A stretch of DNA of 64,000 nucleotides from Siphonodentalium dalli (GCA_032622095.1 CP136068.1:10771729-10835728); one strand, 5' to 3'; positions 11,545 to 23,269 are shown, counted from the stretch's first letter. Program-made: numbers and translations. Notes: generated by a model from the letters alone, not told the origin.

Positions 11545-12960
11545 TATACGCCCTCTCTTGGGTCGGCGGAAACTGGTAAAAAAGGGGCATAACTCTGGTA
11601 AAAATTGGCGGACGGAACTCAAATTTGAACTTGACCTGTGTTTTGGTGGGAGAAAGTAATATACCAAATTATCATTGAATCCGATAAGCTCTAGTAAAGT
11701 TATCATCCGGACAACAAATTTCAGGGATTTTCTAAGTCAAATTACGTCAAATAAGGGGCATAACTCCGGTGAAAATTGGCGGACGGAACCCAAATTCGAA
11801 CTTGAGCTGTCTTTTCTCCTAATAAACCCATTGATTGAAATCGGTTCACTCTAACTAAAGTTATCATTCGGACAACAAATTTCAGGGATTTTCTAAGTCA
11901 AATTACGTAAAAAAATGGGCGATAACTCTCGCAAAAATTATCGGATTAAAACGAAATTCGGACTTGAGCTGTATTTCGATATATGTAATCCACAAAAAAA
12001 CGGGTTTTGCGTATAAACATTCCAAAATCGAGTTATCATCCGGAAACCAAAAAACATAAGAAAAACTGAATTTTCTGAGTCGAAAAAGGGGCATAACTCT
12101 GCCAAAAATGGTCGGACAGAACCCAAGTTCGAACTTGACCTGTGTTTTGGTGGGAGAAAGTAATATACCAAATTTGGATTCATTCCGATAAACTATACTA
12201 AAGTTATCATCCGGACAACAAATTTCAAGGATTTTCTAAGTCAAAAAAGTCAAATAAGGGGCATAACTCCGGTGAAAATTGACGGGCGGAACCCAAATTC
12301 GAACTTGAACTTACTTTTCGGCTAATAAACCCACATACCAAATTTTACTAATTTTGGTTCACTCTAACTAAAGTTATCATCCGGACAACAGGTTAACGGA
12401 CGGACGGACGGACGAACAAATGGGTAGATATGTGGCTCCGACCTATGTGGCTAGAAATGGTAATGTGGCTTTAGTTTTTATGTGGCTTCTCAAGTAGCCA
12501 TAAAATTTTATGTGGCTATCAAGTAGTAGATAGTGATAAAACTCCAGATTATGGATTCATAAGATGTTGGAATTATAGCAGAAGAAGCTGATTAAAACTC
12601 AAAAACTTGCACACAGCAACTGGAACAGTGGAATAGGAGAAACTGACAGGTCAGTGATTGGGTGGCTAGCCACATAAATGTCAGTCAGTGTCCGACATCT
12701 CCTATTGACAGGTCATGGATGTCTAAATCGATGGACTTTTTGTTTCCAAATTTTGAGTGACTACAAAATTAAATAAGCTGATTAGGCCAAATAGATCATT
12801 TTTGAACGTCCATCTGAAAGCTGTTACGTGGCTAGCCACGCAACGGAAGTTATGCACATAAATATCCATTTTACACAATCTTAGCCACATAAGTAGTCAT
12901 TAGTAAACACGGACGCCCGGACGGACAGACCAATACTATAATACGGCCTTTTTTTCAAAA
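11545..12960 (+). mobile_element. Family C tandem-array element (about 170-bp monomers)
   Basis: Five monomers start GGGGCATAACTC (near 11584, 11755, 11917, 12088 and 12257), each with GGCGGACGGAACCCAAATTC-type sequence, GAACTTGA and AAAGTTATCATCCGGACAAC. The array runs into a GGACGGACGGACGGACGAAC tract at about 12395. After an insertion (12423-12890) the tail resumes with GCCCGGACGGACAGACC and ends in a hairpin whose arms are ATACGGCC and GGGCGTAT. The start has a matching hairpin, GGGCGT/ACGCCC, at 11537-11555. Terminal hairpins plus a central array suggest a helentron-like non-autonomous element. Confidence 0.55.
12423..12890. mobile_element. Insertion rich in TGTGGCT/AGCCACA motifs
   Basis: A segment splitting the 3' tail of the family C element. 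It starts with ATGTGGCT motifs at about 12430, 12447, 12468, 12480 and 12510 and ends with the inverse TAGCCACATAAG near 12883. Two perfect TGGCTAGCCA palindromes lie at about 12663 and 12828. The multiple oriented copies at the ends resemble transposase-binding subterminal repeats. No ORF; no target duplication recognised. Confidence 0.45.
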
Positions 12961-14088
12961 GGGCGTATAAAAAAAGGTGTGATTGTTAGGCCACTTCCGA
13001 TAAACAACAAAGATAGATGTTTAGGCATACGTTGAATCAAACGGTGTAAATGAAGCCATTATGAAACTTCAATATCAAATAGCAAATTTACTATTGAAGC
13101 TATGCTAATGGTTCACACCTTGATGCAATAAACCAAACGTAGGTGTACATGTGGTAATTAATCTATAATCCCTCTTTTGTCGAAATAAATATAACGATAT
13201 CAGATTACCATACACGAGCGTCCTGAATGAACCCTGGTGCCATCAGGCCGGATGCAAAGGATTATCAAATAATGGCCTTTTAAAATTGCACATCCTATTT
13301 TCCCGTAAATAATGTACATTAAAGAAAATGCCGACTATCATGGAGTCAGTTGCATGTTGCCATGTCGAGGCAACAAATGGCACAAAGTGAACTTGTTCGG
13401 TGAAGGTTGCGTGTATACACCGTGAAGCACGTGCAATGTGTGAAATTTCGTGTAATTCTCTTGGTAAACATCTGTTGATTCTCATTTACACGTACATTGT
13501 CGGAGGAAGCTTTAGATTCTCAAATGGATTCAGTAAGATCGACGTTCGCACGAGCTCCTACAGGTTAGTGCGAATAGCAGACAGTCGAACTCAATATTAC
13601 CACGATGTTATAACAGCAACAAATGTATACATTTATAACGAAAAACACTTCACATAAAACACATACTCGCGGCACAATTAATATTCATAACGCATCACCG
13701 ATCGGGACTACTATTTCCACGTTTTAGTCTGAAATCTGTTATATATAAATATTGAAATTTAAATAACACTAGGATCCGAGTGTGGTCGGTGGCATTATTT
13801 AATCCAGCCTAAAGAGATGTCATAGTTACTTTTTTTTATTTAGGAAACCGAACTAAAACATGTATAAATATCGTTCGTCAATCGGACATGTTCCACATGC
13901 ACATATCAACACCATTGTAGCTTTTTAAGACATATTTTGCTCCTATGTTCGTAAATTCCCTATTGCTTACAACTGTAGTTAGGGACTGGCTTGTGGTGCG
14001 ATTCATATCACTAGGCAGTCCTATGTCGCTTCCGGGTTTAAGCTATCGGCTATAATTGAAATTGGGGCGGTACCTACGGATAGGTCCA
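12961..14088. other. Non-coding right arm of the TTAA-flanked element
   Basis: No recognised gene. Short overlapping open frames at 13243-13657 show no family features and lie on opposite strands of the same DNA. Confidence 0.35.
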
Positions 14089-14092
14089 TTAA

Positions 14093-14870
14093 CCCTTTGA
14101 ACCCCAGCGGCCGGAATACTGGCCGCTGCGTGAACCTCCATATACCCTAGCGGCCGGTATACGTGTTTATAGTTTATAGCTGTGCGATTCAATAACAAAT
14201 CGACGTCTAAACTCTAGTTATCATAATTGCAGTTTCTTGCTAATGCCGGGTAGTTGTCTGGTAGCCGTTACTAAGGAAAGATTGGGTGGCAAAGTGTCCT
14301 TATATTTAATGATCATAGAATGGTCCATGCATAACATACATATGTATGCACAGTTTCAAACAGGTGCCACCATTGAACATATACAGCATTATGTGACTAG
14401 ATATTGTATAAATTAAGGGAACACTACCACTTAATGGTTAGTGCAGTGGTGTCATCCGTTCATTTGTGGTACTTGATTAGCAACCGTTGCTACCTTAAAT
14501 AATTAGTTTCATTCAATCTCTCTTAAATTCTTGTCGGATATATCTCAAATTTCACATTAGGGTATTATCGTCATCAAAAACGCAATCACTGGCATTGAGT
14601 TATGACATACCATGCTATAATTGCCTTTTCCAGTCAATTCGGGGTAGTTGCCTAGCAACCGTTACCAAGACGCTGCAGCGTGGCAAAGTCTTCCGATTTT
14701 ATAATGATCAGTGATCAATGGGGGGGGGGGACCTGTAAAGTTTCATAACTGTGTCACAAATTAAACATAACCAACATCATCCAACAAGACACTATAACAT
14801 TTAAAGGAAAATCCCACAAGGAGCCCAGGGTCAGGGTGTCGGTCGTGGTAGGGCGACAGTGTTCAAAGGG
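14093..14870. mobile_element. piggyBac-like non-autonomous element
   Basis: The left end CCCTTTGAAC and right end GTTCAAAGGG are perfect inverted repeats, and the flanks are TTAA on both sides (14089-14092, 14871-14874). This matches the piggyBac superfamily (CCCTTT-like ends, TTAA duplication). Just inside the left end is a strong hairpin, CAGCGGCC/GGCCGCTG (14105-14128). A block with GGTAGTTGTCTGGTAGCCGT and TGGCAAAGT at 14249-14320 is duplicated at about 14643-14710. No coding capacity. The left TTAA is shared with the neighbouring element ending at 14088. Confidence 0.75.
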
Positions 14871-15029
14871 TTAACTCAATGCAAGAGAGAGTCATTGTCA
14901 CTTGATACTATCTCTGTTGCTCAATGTGAGAAGACAACTTCATGGCATTGTAAACCTGATTTATTAGATTCTACTTGGACAGTGCAAACTGTGTATCTTT
15001 GATATATTTTAGAGATGAATAAAATAATC

Positions 15030-15550
15030 AAAGGGTCATAACGCCCGCCATTAAATAATATCGGATCAAACCCATATTCGAACTTGATCTGTATTTTGAG
15101 TTGAGAAACTCACATACAAAATTTGGTTTCTATCAGTTGAAAAATGGTTGATTTATCGAAGCATGCATGAATTCTATGTCAAAGGGCCATAACTCCATTA
15201 AATCGGATCAAACCCATATTCAAACTTGATATGTATTTTGGGCTAAGAAACTCGCATACCAGATTTGGTGACGGTCAGATAATATTTTTTTGAGTTGTGG
15301 CAGCATGCATGAATTCTAAGTCGAAAAAGGGCTAAAATTCCATAAAAAAAATCGGATCAAACCCATATTCGAACTTGATCTGTATTTGGTGCTGAGAAAT
15401 TCATATACAAAATTTGGTTCTGATCAGATAGAAAATATTTCAGTTATCGCACCATGCGTAAAGTGTCTACAGACAGACGACGGACTAACGACGAGTGGTC
15501 AATCCGGACAACGACACTATGTTTACCATACTATGGTATGGGTAAACATA
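15030..15550 (+). repeat. Family B repeat, second copy, with 3' hairpin
   Basis: Three monomers of about 148 bp begin near 15033, 15182 and 15326 with the same landmarks as the 10.44-kb copy. They are followed by an ACAGACAGACGACGGAC tract, GACGAGTGGTCAATCCGGAC and a terminal hairpin at 15518-15550. Its stem is TATGTTTACC/GGTAAACATA with one bulged base and ATAC/GTAT above it, so it differs from the other copy by a compensated base-pair change. Confidence 0.75.
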
Positions 15551-15572
15551 ATATAAGTGTCAGTGACACTGT

Positions 15573-16225
15573 AGCTCAACTTAGGTAGGGGAATATTTTA
15601 ATGGTTGACAGTAAATGGAGGAATAGGAAAGGTGCTAATTGAAATGTCTAACCTAGCTGTGCCAAAGGATTTAGTCATGCAAAGAGTAAAATCCAAGATG
15701 GCCACCAGCGGCCATGTTTTTTGGCCAAATGGCCCCAAAATAACTCGTTCCCGTCTACATGTCATTGTTGACATCTACGACAAATTTCATGAAGATCCGA
15801 CTAAAGCTACGATCTGCAGCCCGCGCCAAAGGATTCAGTCATGCGAAGAGTAAAATCCAAAATGGCTGCTGGCGGCCATGTTGTTTGACAGAACGACCCC
15901 AAAATGACTCGTTCCCATCTACATGTCAATATTAACCTCCATGACAAATTTCATGATGATCAGACGAACAGGACTACCTGTAGACCGCGCCAATGGATTT
16001 AATTTTGAAATTCAAGATGGCCACCAGCGGCCATGTTTTTTGGCCTATTGACCCCAAAATGACTCGTTCCCATCTACATGTCAATGTCAACATTCATGAC
16101 AAATTTCATAAAGATCAGACCAAAGGTACGACCTGTGGCCCGCGCCAAATGAAATTGTTGACAGACACACGGACGACGGATGCCAACTCATGGCAATAGC
16201 TCAAACTTACAAAGTAAGTTGAGCT
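15573..16225 (+). mobile_element. Family D array element with AGCTCAACTTA inverted ends
   Basis: Begins AGCTCAACTTAGG and ends TAAGTTGAGCT, an 11-bp inverted terminal match. About three monomers of roughly 165 bp carry AAAGAGTAAAATCCAAGATG, GCGGCCATGTTTT and GACTCGTTCCCATCTACATG. The tail has ACACGGACGACGGATGCC and a hairpin at 16198-16225 (AGCTCAAACTTAC and GTAAGTTGAGCT). Terminal inverted match, central monomers and a 3' stem-loop are the pattern described for helentron-associated non-autonomous elements. Short frames here are repeat shadows. Confidence 0.6.
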
Positions 16226-16379
16226 AAAAATGACCCTTTTTGAACAAATATGAACCCGGTCACCCAAGGCCCATCCATACTGAATATAATTTAATTTCAT
16301 TAAAGATTAAAGTTTCATAACTCTGCAGATGTTATAATGGAGATATAAGGAATGCGGAAAGTTGTTATTTTTAAGTAGC

Positions 16380-17271
16380 GTTCACCAGAGGTCAACCCGA
16401 AGCACCTTATGAAGTTTGGGATCAATGAGAAAAAAAATAATGTTGTCAGTCAAGGGCATGAAAAGGTATTTAGTGATGCAAAGAGTAAAATCCAAGATGG
16501 CTGCCAGCAGTTCTTTGAATATTGTTCAAATTCAAGAGCTGCCATCCAGAAGTGATTGTGAAATGCCTGTAAATTGTTTGAACATTTCTCCAATAAACGT
16601 CCGCTGCAGGGTGTGCCGATGTATTAATTTGTGAAATACAAGATGGCCGTATGTTTGTTTTTAACAAAATTTAGAAAATATTCGATGGCTCCCATCTAGT
16701 GACAATGAGGGATGTGGCCTGTAGGAAATGGCGAAGGATTTAGTTATGCAAAGAATAAAATCCAAAATGGCCACTGGTGGCCATGTTTTTCAACTAAATT
16801 TAATGACTCTTTATCTAGTGGTTCATATGAATTTTGGTGACGAATGGATTATGGATGTGATCTCTAGCCTACTGTAGGGCGCCAAAGAATTTAGTCATGC
16901 AAAGAGTAAAATCTAAGATGGCTGCCAGCAGCTATGTTTTTCATAAAAATTCATTCAATTTTGATAGCCACCACCCAGAGGTGGCCCTAAACATGGCTGT
17001 AAATTTTCAAAACATTTTTCCAATAAATACCGACTAAAAGGTGTGCCGATGAATTCAAATTTGAAATCCAAGATGGCTGTTTTAAACGAATTTCGGGAAA
17101 CATTCATGGCTCCCATGTAGAGGTCACTCCAAAGATCCTTATGAAGTTGGTGATGATCGGATGAGAGCTGTGACCTGTAGGGAAATTGTTGACAGATGGA
17201 CGGATACACGCTCAGACAAACGCCATCCCATGGCAATAGCTTACATTTTACTTTGGCAAGTTGAGCTAAAA
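16380..17271 (+). mobile_element. Family D array element, second diverged copy
   Basis: Four or more decayed monomers with AAAGAGTAAAATCCAAGATG-like sequence near 16480, 16750 and 16900, ending in a tail parallel to the first copy: GAAATTGTTGACAGATGGAC, CCATGGCAATAGC and CAAGTTGAGCT. The 5' terminus is not clear. The 3' hairpin has weaker pairing than in the first copy. Confidence 0.55.
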
Positions 17272-17274
17272 ATT

Positions 17275-20200
17275 GCATCTAAACAAAATAGAGCAAAATA
17301 TTTCCTAACAGACATATGCACAAGACCGACAGAACTAATTTCTATATCTCGCACCAAACTTTGAAAATCCTTTGCATTGCAAATCCTTTGCATTGAAGTG
17401 GGGTATAGGAGAAGGATGAATCATAACTTTGTCTTTTACACAGCCTTAGGTGGTGTCTTCTCTTGTCTTCTCTTGAGAAAGTTTTGTTCTCATTGTTTTC
17501 TTTAACTGTGTCTTTGCAACCATTTTTCTGTCTTTCTTGACCAATGTCACAGTCTTATATAGAAACTGAGAAAAATCTTCATTGGAGCTGGTGAAGCTGG
17601 TGTTGGCTGATTTTCATTTTGTTATTTTAGAAGTTATGCCACACATCCCCTCCTGCCTCTGAAATGGGCCTCAATCCTTACCACGTGAAATGTCAGAACC
17701 TGAAATATAAATTTGCATCATTTTATCACAACTAACAATTAATAGTAATAGTTTACCCCCCCCCCCCATCAACTTCAGCTAGTCCAGAGGATAAACCCAG
17801 TTCAGAGAAGAAAAAGTGTCAATATTGCATTCAACCACCTGAGTGTAATCGCTATTTTTGTCATATCAAAAGTTGCTGCCACACAAAAGACACTTGCACT
17901 GTCGATCAGGCATGGATTCGAAGACACCATTGCTATTCTACTTCTAATTATTATTTATGCTTTCTTTTATTTTAAATATTTTTATTATCATGACGTCAGC
18001 GTGTTTTGTCAAAATATTAAATCAAAGTTGCGTTGAATTTGGCATGATTCAGTGCAATTTGTTGTTTTAGGCCAAAAGTTGAACATTTTCCTACTTTTAC
18101 TGACTTTTGGTTATCAGTTTGAAAATTTCCAAACGTAGGGATTATATCAGTTTGTAAATTTACAACAGCGGTAAAGCTTGAGATAGTTGGAAATTTCCAA
18201 CCCAAGTGCGATGGGGTGCAAAGGAATTTCATAGACTTGGATATTTGGCATGGTTCAAGGTGTGCAGTTGCACATTCAATGTGGACATCTCTGTCAAATC
18301 CCATTTTCTAATTTAATTGTCTTTATATTATAGCCCTACTATGCAAATTATGTTAATTCAAATGATTTTAGCAGTATGCTAATAAAACAATACATCAATA
18401 TATAATATATATATATATAAAAAGAGTAGGATCTCTGGCTGTTAATGACTTTTCTCCCAGACCCCTATGATCGATTCAACCAGATTTGTTGTGGTAACCC
18501 GGGGGTACCCCATCGGATGTTGTAATGCCGTTATTTTATCGAAATTTTGATTTAAAAAAATAAATAAACTTAATTTAAAAAAAAAAATTCAATATTTTTT
18601 TCAACTTTTAAATAAATTTTTTTTAAATCAAAATGATTAAACGAACAAATTGTGCTAAAAGTGCACAAAGAGGCTGCGGTTGAATAAAGGCTCCCAGAGA
18701 AAGAGTGTGTCTAAGATCAAAATTTATCACACAGTAGCCCCTAAATCCAATCTCATATTTTTTAGTAAGACACACATGTATAATTCCCATGCGCAGTGAC
18801 GTAAGAGCTCCGTTCAATGATGTCGATATCAATGCCAGAACTTTATTATTATGTTAATTAGAATATAATTATGATATTCAATTTGTGTTGTGTTATTTAG
18901 TGTTGACTGTGAGATAAACATTGGTGATAATGGTGGTTGAACAATTTTGTCAGCAAGAAAAGACGCATTCAAAATGGAACTATATTTTTTCTTGAAGGCT
19001 TCTTTGGTTGTGGTAAAGAAATAAAAAAACAAATTTAACCCCAGGCATTTCGAGATCGTTTTCCTTGCTAAAATGCGATTATGTGATAGAATGGATCTCG
19101 AATTCATCCAATTTATTTACAAAATTTATGAACCTTGTCCACAAATTTTTTATTTGAGTCGAGCTTTATCTCGGTTAATAAATTTCATATAAAATTGCGA
19201 CTCATTAGAGATCCTCTATGTATGCACTTAGTGCACAAATGGGCTGCAGGCCGATCTGACACTAAATATGGAGCCAGTTTCAGCCACATAATAAAATAAC
19301 ATGAATTTTTATTGTGTAATGGCATGCATACATATTTATTCAGAACACTTATCAAATAAGTGCCTGACAACATTGCCCAATTTACAATTCAATATGAAAA
19401 CTGAGAAGACTGGCACTATGAAGACTACAACAGTCAGTACTTGTCAAATTTACTTCAAAATAAATAGTTAGAATCATACACTCAGCTTAGAAATTAAAGT
19501 GTTCACAGTGACATACATATATATTCTTGATTCAATTAATTTGAAGGCAGAGTATTAAATCTGCAAGGAACAACCAACCCAATTTGAGCAAACCTGATAT
19601 GAGATTCATGTGTTGACATTTAATATGTGCACCACATGTGTACATGTGTTGGAAGACATAAAATGTATAACACTGACATTCATCAGAAGATTTATTTGAA
19701 TTAAGTGAATGTTATCAGGAACTAAATTCTACAGGTAGTTCATACTCAAATTTAAATGTTAAAATAGTAGGATAAAACATAAAAAGGGTACAAAAGGTTT
19801 TAGATACCAGTCAGGTAAGCTTAATGAAACTGTCCAATTTTGTCCTTATCAGAAGCAGAACCCACCCCATGATATCGTGTTATAAAATAATAAATAGTGG
19901 GTAAAATATTACAACTGGGAGCCCCTTCTCTTGATTTATATTGGTCTATAATTATATATTCATTTTGGTATTTATAATTGGTTTTGGAAATGTCATTGAA
20001 AAAATATGCAACCAACCCGCCATCCCCCTCCCCTCCTCTTGTCATATCCCTGCGAGAATAGGACATGTGGGATGATTTATTTGGATGCCTGACTACTAAC
20101 TCTGACATGCATTTCAACACCCACCTCCATGTTCTATTTGAGTAAGTACATGTGTGCCCCACTATTATGAGTACACATGGACATATAAATAAAGACTTTG

Positions 20201-20330
20201 AAAATAAAAAATATTCTAGTATGTCAGTGAGTATGTGGGTTAATACTACACATGTAACCTCTGTCAAACAAGTATTTCATTTAGAGTAAATAGTGGGTTC
20301 AACTTTACTCCTGCCACCAATAGACCAGGC
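17275..20330. other. No gene recognised; AT-rich fold-back at 18545-18634
   Basis: Mostly unique AT-rich DNA. A poly-C run lies at about 17757-17767 and a (TA)n tract at 18405-18419. At 18545-18634 the arms TTTTGATTTAAAAAA and TTTTTTAAATCAAAA can pair across an AT-rich loop. A 148-codon minus-strand frame at 19821-20267 shows no recognisable domain and I do not call it a gene. Confidence 0.4.
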
Positions 20331-20660
20331 ATTGTTTCTGCTGGATCTGCCAAAGTCACCCAAGGACCAAATATATACTAAATATGTCAGATGGTTCTTG
20401 AGAAGAAATCGTTTTTAGAATTACTATGGAGGGAAAGAGTTTTGGCCCTGGCTTCGCAGCTATTTGACCCAGTGAGCTCATTTGAACAAATCTGAAAGAG
20501 AATCACCTAGGGAACATCCACACCAAATATGAACCCATTCGGTCCTATGGATCTGGAGAAGATGTTCAAAGAATTGTTGAAGGACGGATGGACAGATGGA
20601 CGGACGGATGACTATAGCTCCACCAGAGACTTCACATTAAGTGAGCTCAAATCCACATCA
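20330..20660 (+). repeat. Dispersed repeat with GGACGGAT tail
   Basis: A single repeat unit. It includes TTTGAACAAATCTGAAAGAG, CACCTAGGGAACATCCACAC and CCAAATATGAACCCATTC, then a GGACGGATGGACAGATGGAC tract and CTATAGCTCCACCAGAGA. The order (body, GGACGGAC-like tract, GCTC end) parallels families B to D. Non-coding. Confidence 0.5.
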
Positions 20661-21816
20661 CTTTATCATATACTATCCTTAACAACCTAATTGACAATAC
20701 ATTTTTTGTATAATTGCAACCACTTTTTTGCTTTTTGTGATAACTGATTTTTTTGCCAATGTCACTAGAGTATAATAGTAAATGCAGCTTTAAATCATTA
20801 CCTTTGTTAAGATTCATATCCTTTTGTTCTCGTCCAATAGCTCATTTGATAAGTTATGGTCCAATTTCTGTTCACATTGGGATATAGCTACGATATCTAA
20901 AAATAAAATATACAGGTAATTTATAATCACCCAGAATAAATTAGTATGTACCACAATATGGTGGTAGACTGTTTGTCTATATGACATTGGATTATCAACT
21001 TGAAAGTGTACTGCTGCAATCTTTTTAAACTGATTTTGTCCATACTTTGCTTAAATAAGGTTCTGCAAATATCAAATTTCGGATTGAATATTTAAAACAA
21101 CTTGAGTTAAACCAAATTGCCATTCATGGAGATTAACGAGAGTATGAGAAATGATATAAGATTAACATGAGTGAATTATAGATCACCACAAAGTCTTGGG
21201 TCATTAAAGAAGCATGTTTATATTGTGGACACTCTTTGATTCAGAAATTCAATCCAGTCCAGTAAATTAACTGATGCAAATAACTTATGAAGCGGACCAT
21301 TACGAGTATAAAAATGAGATATCCTATAGAGTATAGTGCTTGTGTAGAGAGTTAGGAAATCAAATAGATGTACAACACAATTTCAAAGATCCATCATGTT
21401 ACCTTCATGCATGTGCCTTCACATTAATCTCTATTTAAATAATTACTGTTGAACAAATAAATAAAAACAAAAACAATTGATTAAACTTTACTGTTTTTGA
21501 TACCAAACATTTTCACTCAGGAAAATAAACATTTGTCTACTTTCCTCAATGAGATAATTGTTTTTGTGCACTCAAATCACGAGATATCCTCTTAAATTCT
21601 TAATATACATGTGGTTGATGTCAGCGTCAATAAATTTGTTACCAATTGTTGTGCTCTTCGACAACTCTAGTCCACAGCATTAGATTCCTTGTGTCAAAGA
21701 AATGCCTATATATATAAGTGGTATATTTCTGCACCAACCCAAAAAATGTTTCTGTATCTATTACATTGAGAAGAAAAATTCACTGAGTTCATGTTTATGT
21801 GTGAAAAGATACAAGA
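20661..21816. other. No gene recognised
   Basis: AT-rich DNA without coding frames or clear repeats. It ends in A at 21816, the left flank of the Helitron. Confidence 0.4.
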
Positions 21817-22416
21817 TCTAATATATATTTTGGGACTTCTGTTTGTTTGTTTGTTAGCTATGGCCGGGAAAACTGCCTGACGGATTTTGACGAAATTTGA
21901 TACCTAGGATTACTTTTGTCTGGGGAATATTTTGGACGGGTCCCTGACCTGACCTTGACCTTCAAAAATGTCAATTCAAGGTCAAATCGGGACGGATTTA
22001 GACGAAATTTGATACCTATAGGTACCTTTGTCCGGGGAGTCTTTTGAACGGGTCAAATCGTGACCCCGACCTGATCTTGACCTTCAAAGTTCAATTCAAG
22101 GTCAAATTGGGTAAAACGGACAAATTTTGATGAATTTGAGACCTAGGGGTACTTTTGTTAGAGGAGTGTTTTGGACGGGTCAAATCGTGACCCCGACCTT
22201 CAAAATGCTCAATTCAAGATCAAATCGCGAATTTTGATGGTATTTTGAAGAAATTTGGTACCTACGGTTACTTTTGTCCGAGGAGTGTTTTGGATGGGTC
22301 GAATCGTAACTCCGACCTGACCTTGACCTTCAAAATGATCAATTCAAGGTCAAATCGCGCATTTCGCCAGAAAGCAGAGGGGAAACAGCCCGGACGAAGT
22401 CGGGTCCACCAGCTAG
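21817..22416 (+). mobile_element. Non-autonomous Helitron carrying four tandem units
   Basis: The 3' end is classical: a stem-loop CCCGGACGAAGTCGGG (22389-22404), an 8-nt spacer and CTAG at 22413-22416, followed by T. The 5' end fits TC after A (21816/21817), continuing TCTAATATATATTTTGGGAC. Helitrons insert between A and T, have TC and CTRR termini and no target duplication, as seen here. The interior has four units of about 118 bp with GATACCTAGG, TTTTGTC, TTGGACGGGTC, TGACCTTGACCTTCAAA and TTCAAGGTCAAATCG. No Rep/helicase coding, so transposition would depend on an autonomous relative. The 3' end is near certain; the 5' end is likely. Confidence 0.75.
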
Positions 22417-22592
22417 TATGATATAATTCCCAGTTAGGCAGGATGATGTGTGATGAAGATATCCAGGCAGCCGTGATAAAACAGTAATTTGTTTATTTTT
22501 GCAACTTTTCAACTAACAACTCTGAGAAAAAGTTTTTCAACCTGTGATAATAACAAACAAAATCAGCGAGATTCCAGTCATACCATTAAGTA

Positions 22593-23267
22593 CAGTTAAA
22601 CTTCGTTAAGTCGAACGTCGGTAACGCGAATACCCCACTTAAGTCGAAGCCATCGCCTGGTCCCGGCTGAGCTTGTGAGCAAAGCCATTAGAATAATTAA
22701 GGTTAAGTCGAAGGTGGATAAGTCGAAATTCCGCTTAAGTCTAAACGAAATTTAGTTCCACCAGCCAGATTATAACACTAATTACTATGGTTAAGTCGAA
22801 GCGCCATCGGCGATGCATCGCCATGTGATTATAACTCAGTGTGCTTCTATTCATTACCCTAAAAAGCTGTGAAGTTTCCTGGAGTCTTTATTTATCCTAA
22901 TGCATTGTTTATTTAACATATTAACGAGGTGTGGGGGTCAATTTCCCCTGCGAGGATTAGTAGTGTTGACAGGCGAAATGAAAACCATATTTAAACGGCC
23001 TGATACAGAGAATAATTTCATTCAGTCATGTCTTCCCAAAACGAAAACAATGTTCCAAACGAAGAAATGCTATTGACAAGAAGGCTCAATTTGAATGTTC
23101 TCGATGCCATGACACTGATGCAGCAATCGTGGGCCATATCGGATCGATATGAATTCAACTGGTTGGAATTTGTGGTCACCAAATGGTCAAAACAGTTAAG
23201 TCGAACACTCGGATAACTCGAAGTAATCAAACGGTCCCTTGCAATTCGACTTAACGAAGTTTAACTG
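22593..23267. mobile_element. pogo/Tigger-like DNA transposon, internally deleted
   Basis: Perfect 23-bp terminal inverted repeats start CAGTTAAACTTCGTTAAGTC (22593-22615, mirrored at 23245-23267) and are flanked by TA on both sides, the target duplication of the Tc1/mariner-pogo superfamily. The decamer TTAAGTCGAA or a near variant recurs about eight times inside, mostly towards the left and extreme right. At 675 bp it is far shorter than a full pogo-like element. A residual reading frame is annotated separately. Confidence 0.85.
23028..23216 (+). pseudogene. Remnant frame of a pogo/Tigger-type transposase
   Basis: A 62-codon frame starts at ATG 23028 just inside the element. Its middle, RLNLNVLDAMTLMQQSW, resembles the helix near the C-terminus of Tigger-family transposases, where a leucine-rich stretch is followed by W. 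After that it runs into the right subterminal repeats and stops, so the DDE catalytic core and DNA-binding domains are missing. It looks like N- and C-terminal pieces joined by an internal deletion. Assignment rests on motif resemblance plus its place inside the TIRs. It cannot encode an active enzyme. Confidence 0.45.
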
Positions 23268-23269
23268 TA

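Larger units (their letters stand above)
11259..14088. mobile_element. TTAA-flanked inverted-repeat element, about 2.83 kb
   Basis: The left end begins TGGACCTATCCGTA and the right end is its exact inverse TACGGATAGGTCCA; both are immediately flanked by TTAA (11255-11258 and 14089-14092). The next bases also correspond (CCGCCC on both arms), and GCACCACAAGCCA occurs inside each end at different distances. TTAA duplication is the hallmark of piggyBac-type transposition, although the termini do not start with the usual CCC. No transposase was recognised. The interior holds the family C array and another insertion, so the element is probably a non-autonomous carrier later invaded. Confidence 0.55.

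Noticed and set aside
19821-20267. 148-codon minus-strand frame
   Set aside because: No recognisable domain, no splice or promoter context, and a composition consistent with chance in long non-coding DNA.
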